From Labilibacter sediminis (GTDB lineage: Bacteria; Bacteroidota; Bacteroidia; Bacteroidales; Marinilabiliaceae), in assembly GCF_005877885.1 (NCBI RefSeq), contig NZ_VCHY01000019.1, positions 1 through 64,000 of the forward strand: a stretch of DNA of 64,000 bases, given 5' to 3'. Positions 63,672-64,000 of this stretch are shown here, piece after piece. The position numbers and the translations under genes are program-made. The notes under the pieces are model-generated. The model made no database searches. It was not told the DNA's origin and saw nothing but the letters and a program-made list of their open reading frames with translations. The number at the start of each line of letters is the position of its first letter. Within the stretch, counting starts at the first letter, position 1.

Positions 63672-64000
63672 ATGAAGTTTGAGGATTATTCAATATCATC
63701 AGAAATTAAAAAGAGTCTTTCGAAATTAAACTTTCGAAGACCAACAGATATTCAGTTTAAGTCTATTCCGCCTATTTTAAAGGGGGAGGATGTCTTAGCT
63801 ATTGCACAAACAGGTACGGGAAAAACTGCAGCTTTTGCCATTCCTATCATTCACAATTTACATGTTCGTAAAATAAAAGGTCGTGGTGATGGTATTAAAT
63901 GTGTGGTAATGGTTCCTACACGAGAATTAGCTATTCAAATTTTTGAGGTATTCGAAACGTTGGGTAAGCATACTAATGTAAAAAGTTTTTCTGTGTTTGG
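63672..64000 (+). CDS. DEAD-box RNA helicase, N-terminal part
   Basis: The first 109 codons of a DEAD-box helicase run off the right edge. Visible motifs in order: the Q motif (FRRPTDIQ), motif I (AQTGTGKT) and motif Ia (PTRELA). The spacing matches RhlE-type proteins, which unwind RNA in ribosome assembly or decay. The start ATG at 63672 gives the usual short leader (MKFEDYSISSEI). Confidence 0.92.
   Translation, partial: MKFEDYSISSEIKKSLSKLNFRRPTDIQFKSIPPILKGEDVLAIAQTGTGKTAAFAIPIIHNLHVRKIKGRGDGIKCVVMVPTRELAIQIFEVFETLGKHTNVKSFSVF

Overview
The window comes from a member of the Bacteroidota, probably a marine or anaerobic Bacteroidales/Marinilabiliales-type organism. The evidence is AT-rich DNA, promoters of the Bacteroidota form TTG-N19-TAnnTTTG, a type IX secretion C-terminal tail, lipoproteins ending in a bare cysteine lipobox, SprB-like and Fibrobacter-paralogous domains, and a DUF5723/SPOR outer-membrane protein. 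The species cannot be named from sequence alone.

Bases 1-30,700 are mostly ordinary chromosome. The 3' end of a 5S rRNA gene with its terminator opens the window. It is followed by a minus-strand envelope gene pair; a minus-strand set of transaldolase and a three-subunit biotin-dependent acyl-CoA carboxylase; ferritin; a PaaI-type thioesterase with a CLC-F-like antiporter; a small secreted repeat protein; a YbhE-type lactonase; a DUF3352-like/MORN protein; a YefM-YoeB toxin-antitoxin pair; a semialdehyde dehydrogenase-recX-LPP20 operon; a ParDE pair; and metH-metF. Intergenic DNA here is rich in repeats: about 175-bp palindromic MITE-like elements, CAGTTAT heptamer clusters around metH/metF, and two arrays of TTCGG/TTCGC words spaced 10.7-11 bp apart.

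Bases 28,650 to about 59,260 form the most interesting part: a chromosomal integron. A 684-residue tyrosine recombinase is followed by an attI-like site at 31,027-31,047 and 26 attC sites in one orientation, which bound about 26 cassettes. The test that convinced me is internal. For 24 of 26 cassettes the first 8-10 bases (GTTRRRY...) are the reverse complement of the last bases before that cassette's own attC hairpin, one of them with a single substitution. The recombinase is unlike a classical IntI: it is twice as long, has an N-terminal pair of HARP-like repeats, appears to carry two core-binding domains with a decayed catalytic remnant between them, lacks the IntI-specific insertion, and points the same way as the cassettes.

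The cassettes encode an esterase, a membrane J-domain protein, an SDR with its own divergent HxlR regulator, a WGR-like lipoprotein, DUF4304 and DUF6794 proteins, many lipoproteins and small membrane proteins, and a class II Fic protein with its own promoter and operator. One 838-bp cassette is present twice, apparently base for base identical, 15.8 kb apart. An IS481-family and an IS1182-family element have entered the array; the IS1182 element sits in an attC core. Several cassette genes are broken by single stops or one-base frameshifts.

Bases 59,260-64,000 return to ordinary chromosome: an FMN-binding protein, a gene remnant, an Imm17-like small membrane protein, a YkgJ-type Fe-S cluster protein, a membrane histidine kinase, a small unknown protein and the start of a DEAD-box RNA helicase that runs off the window.
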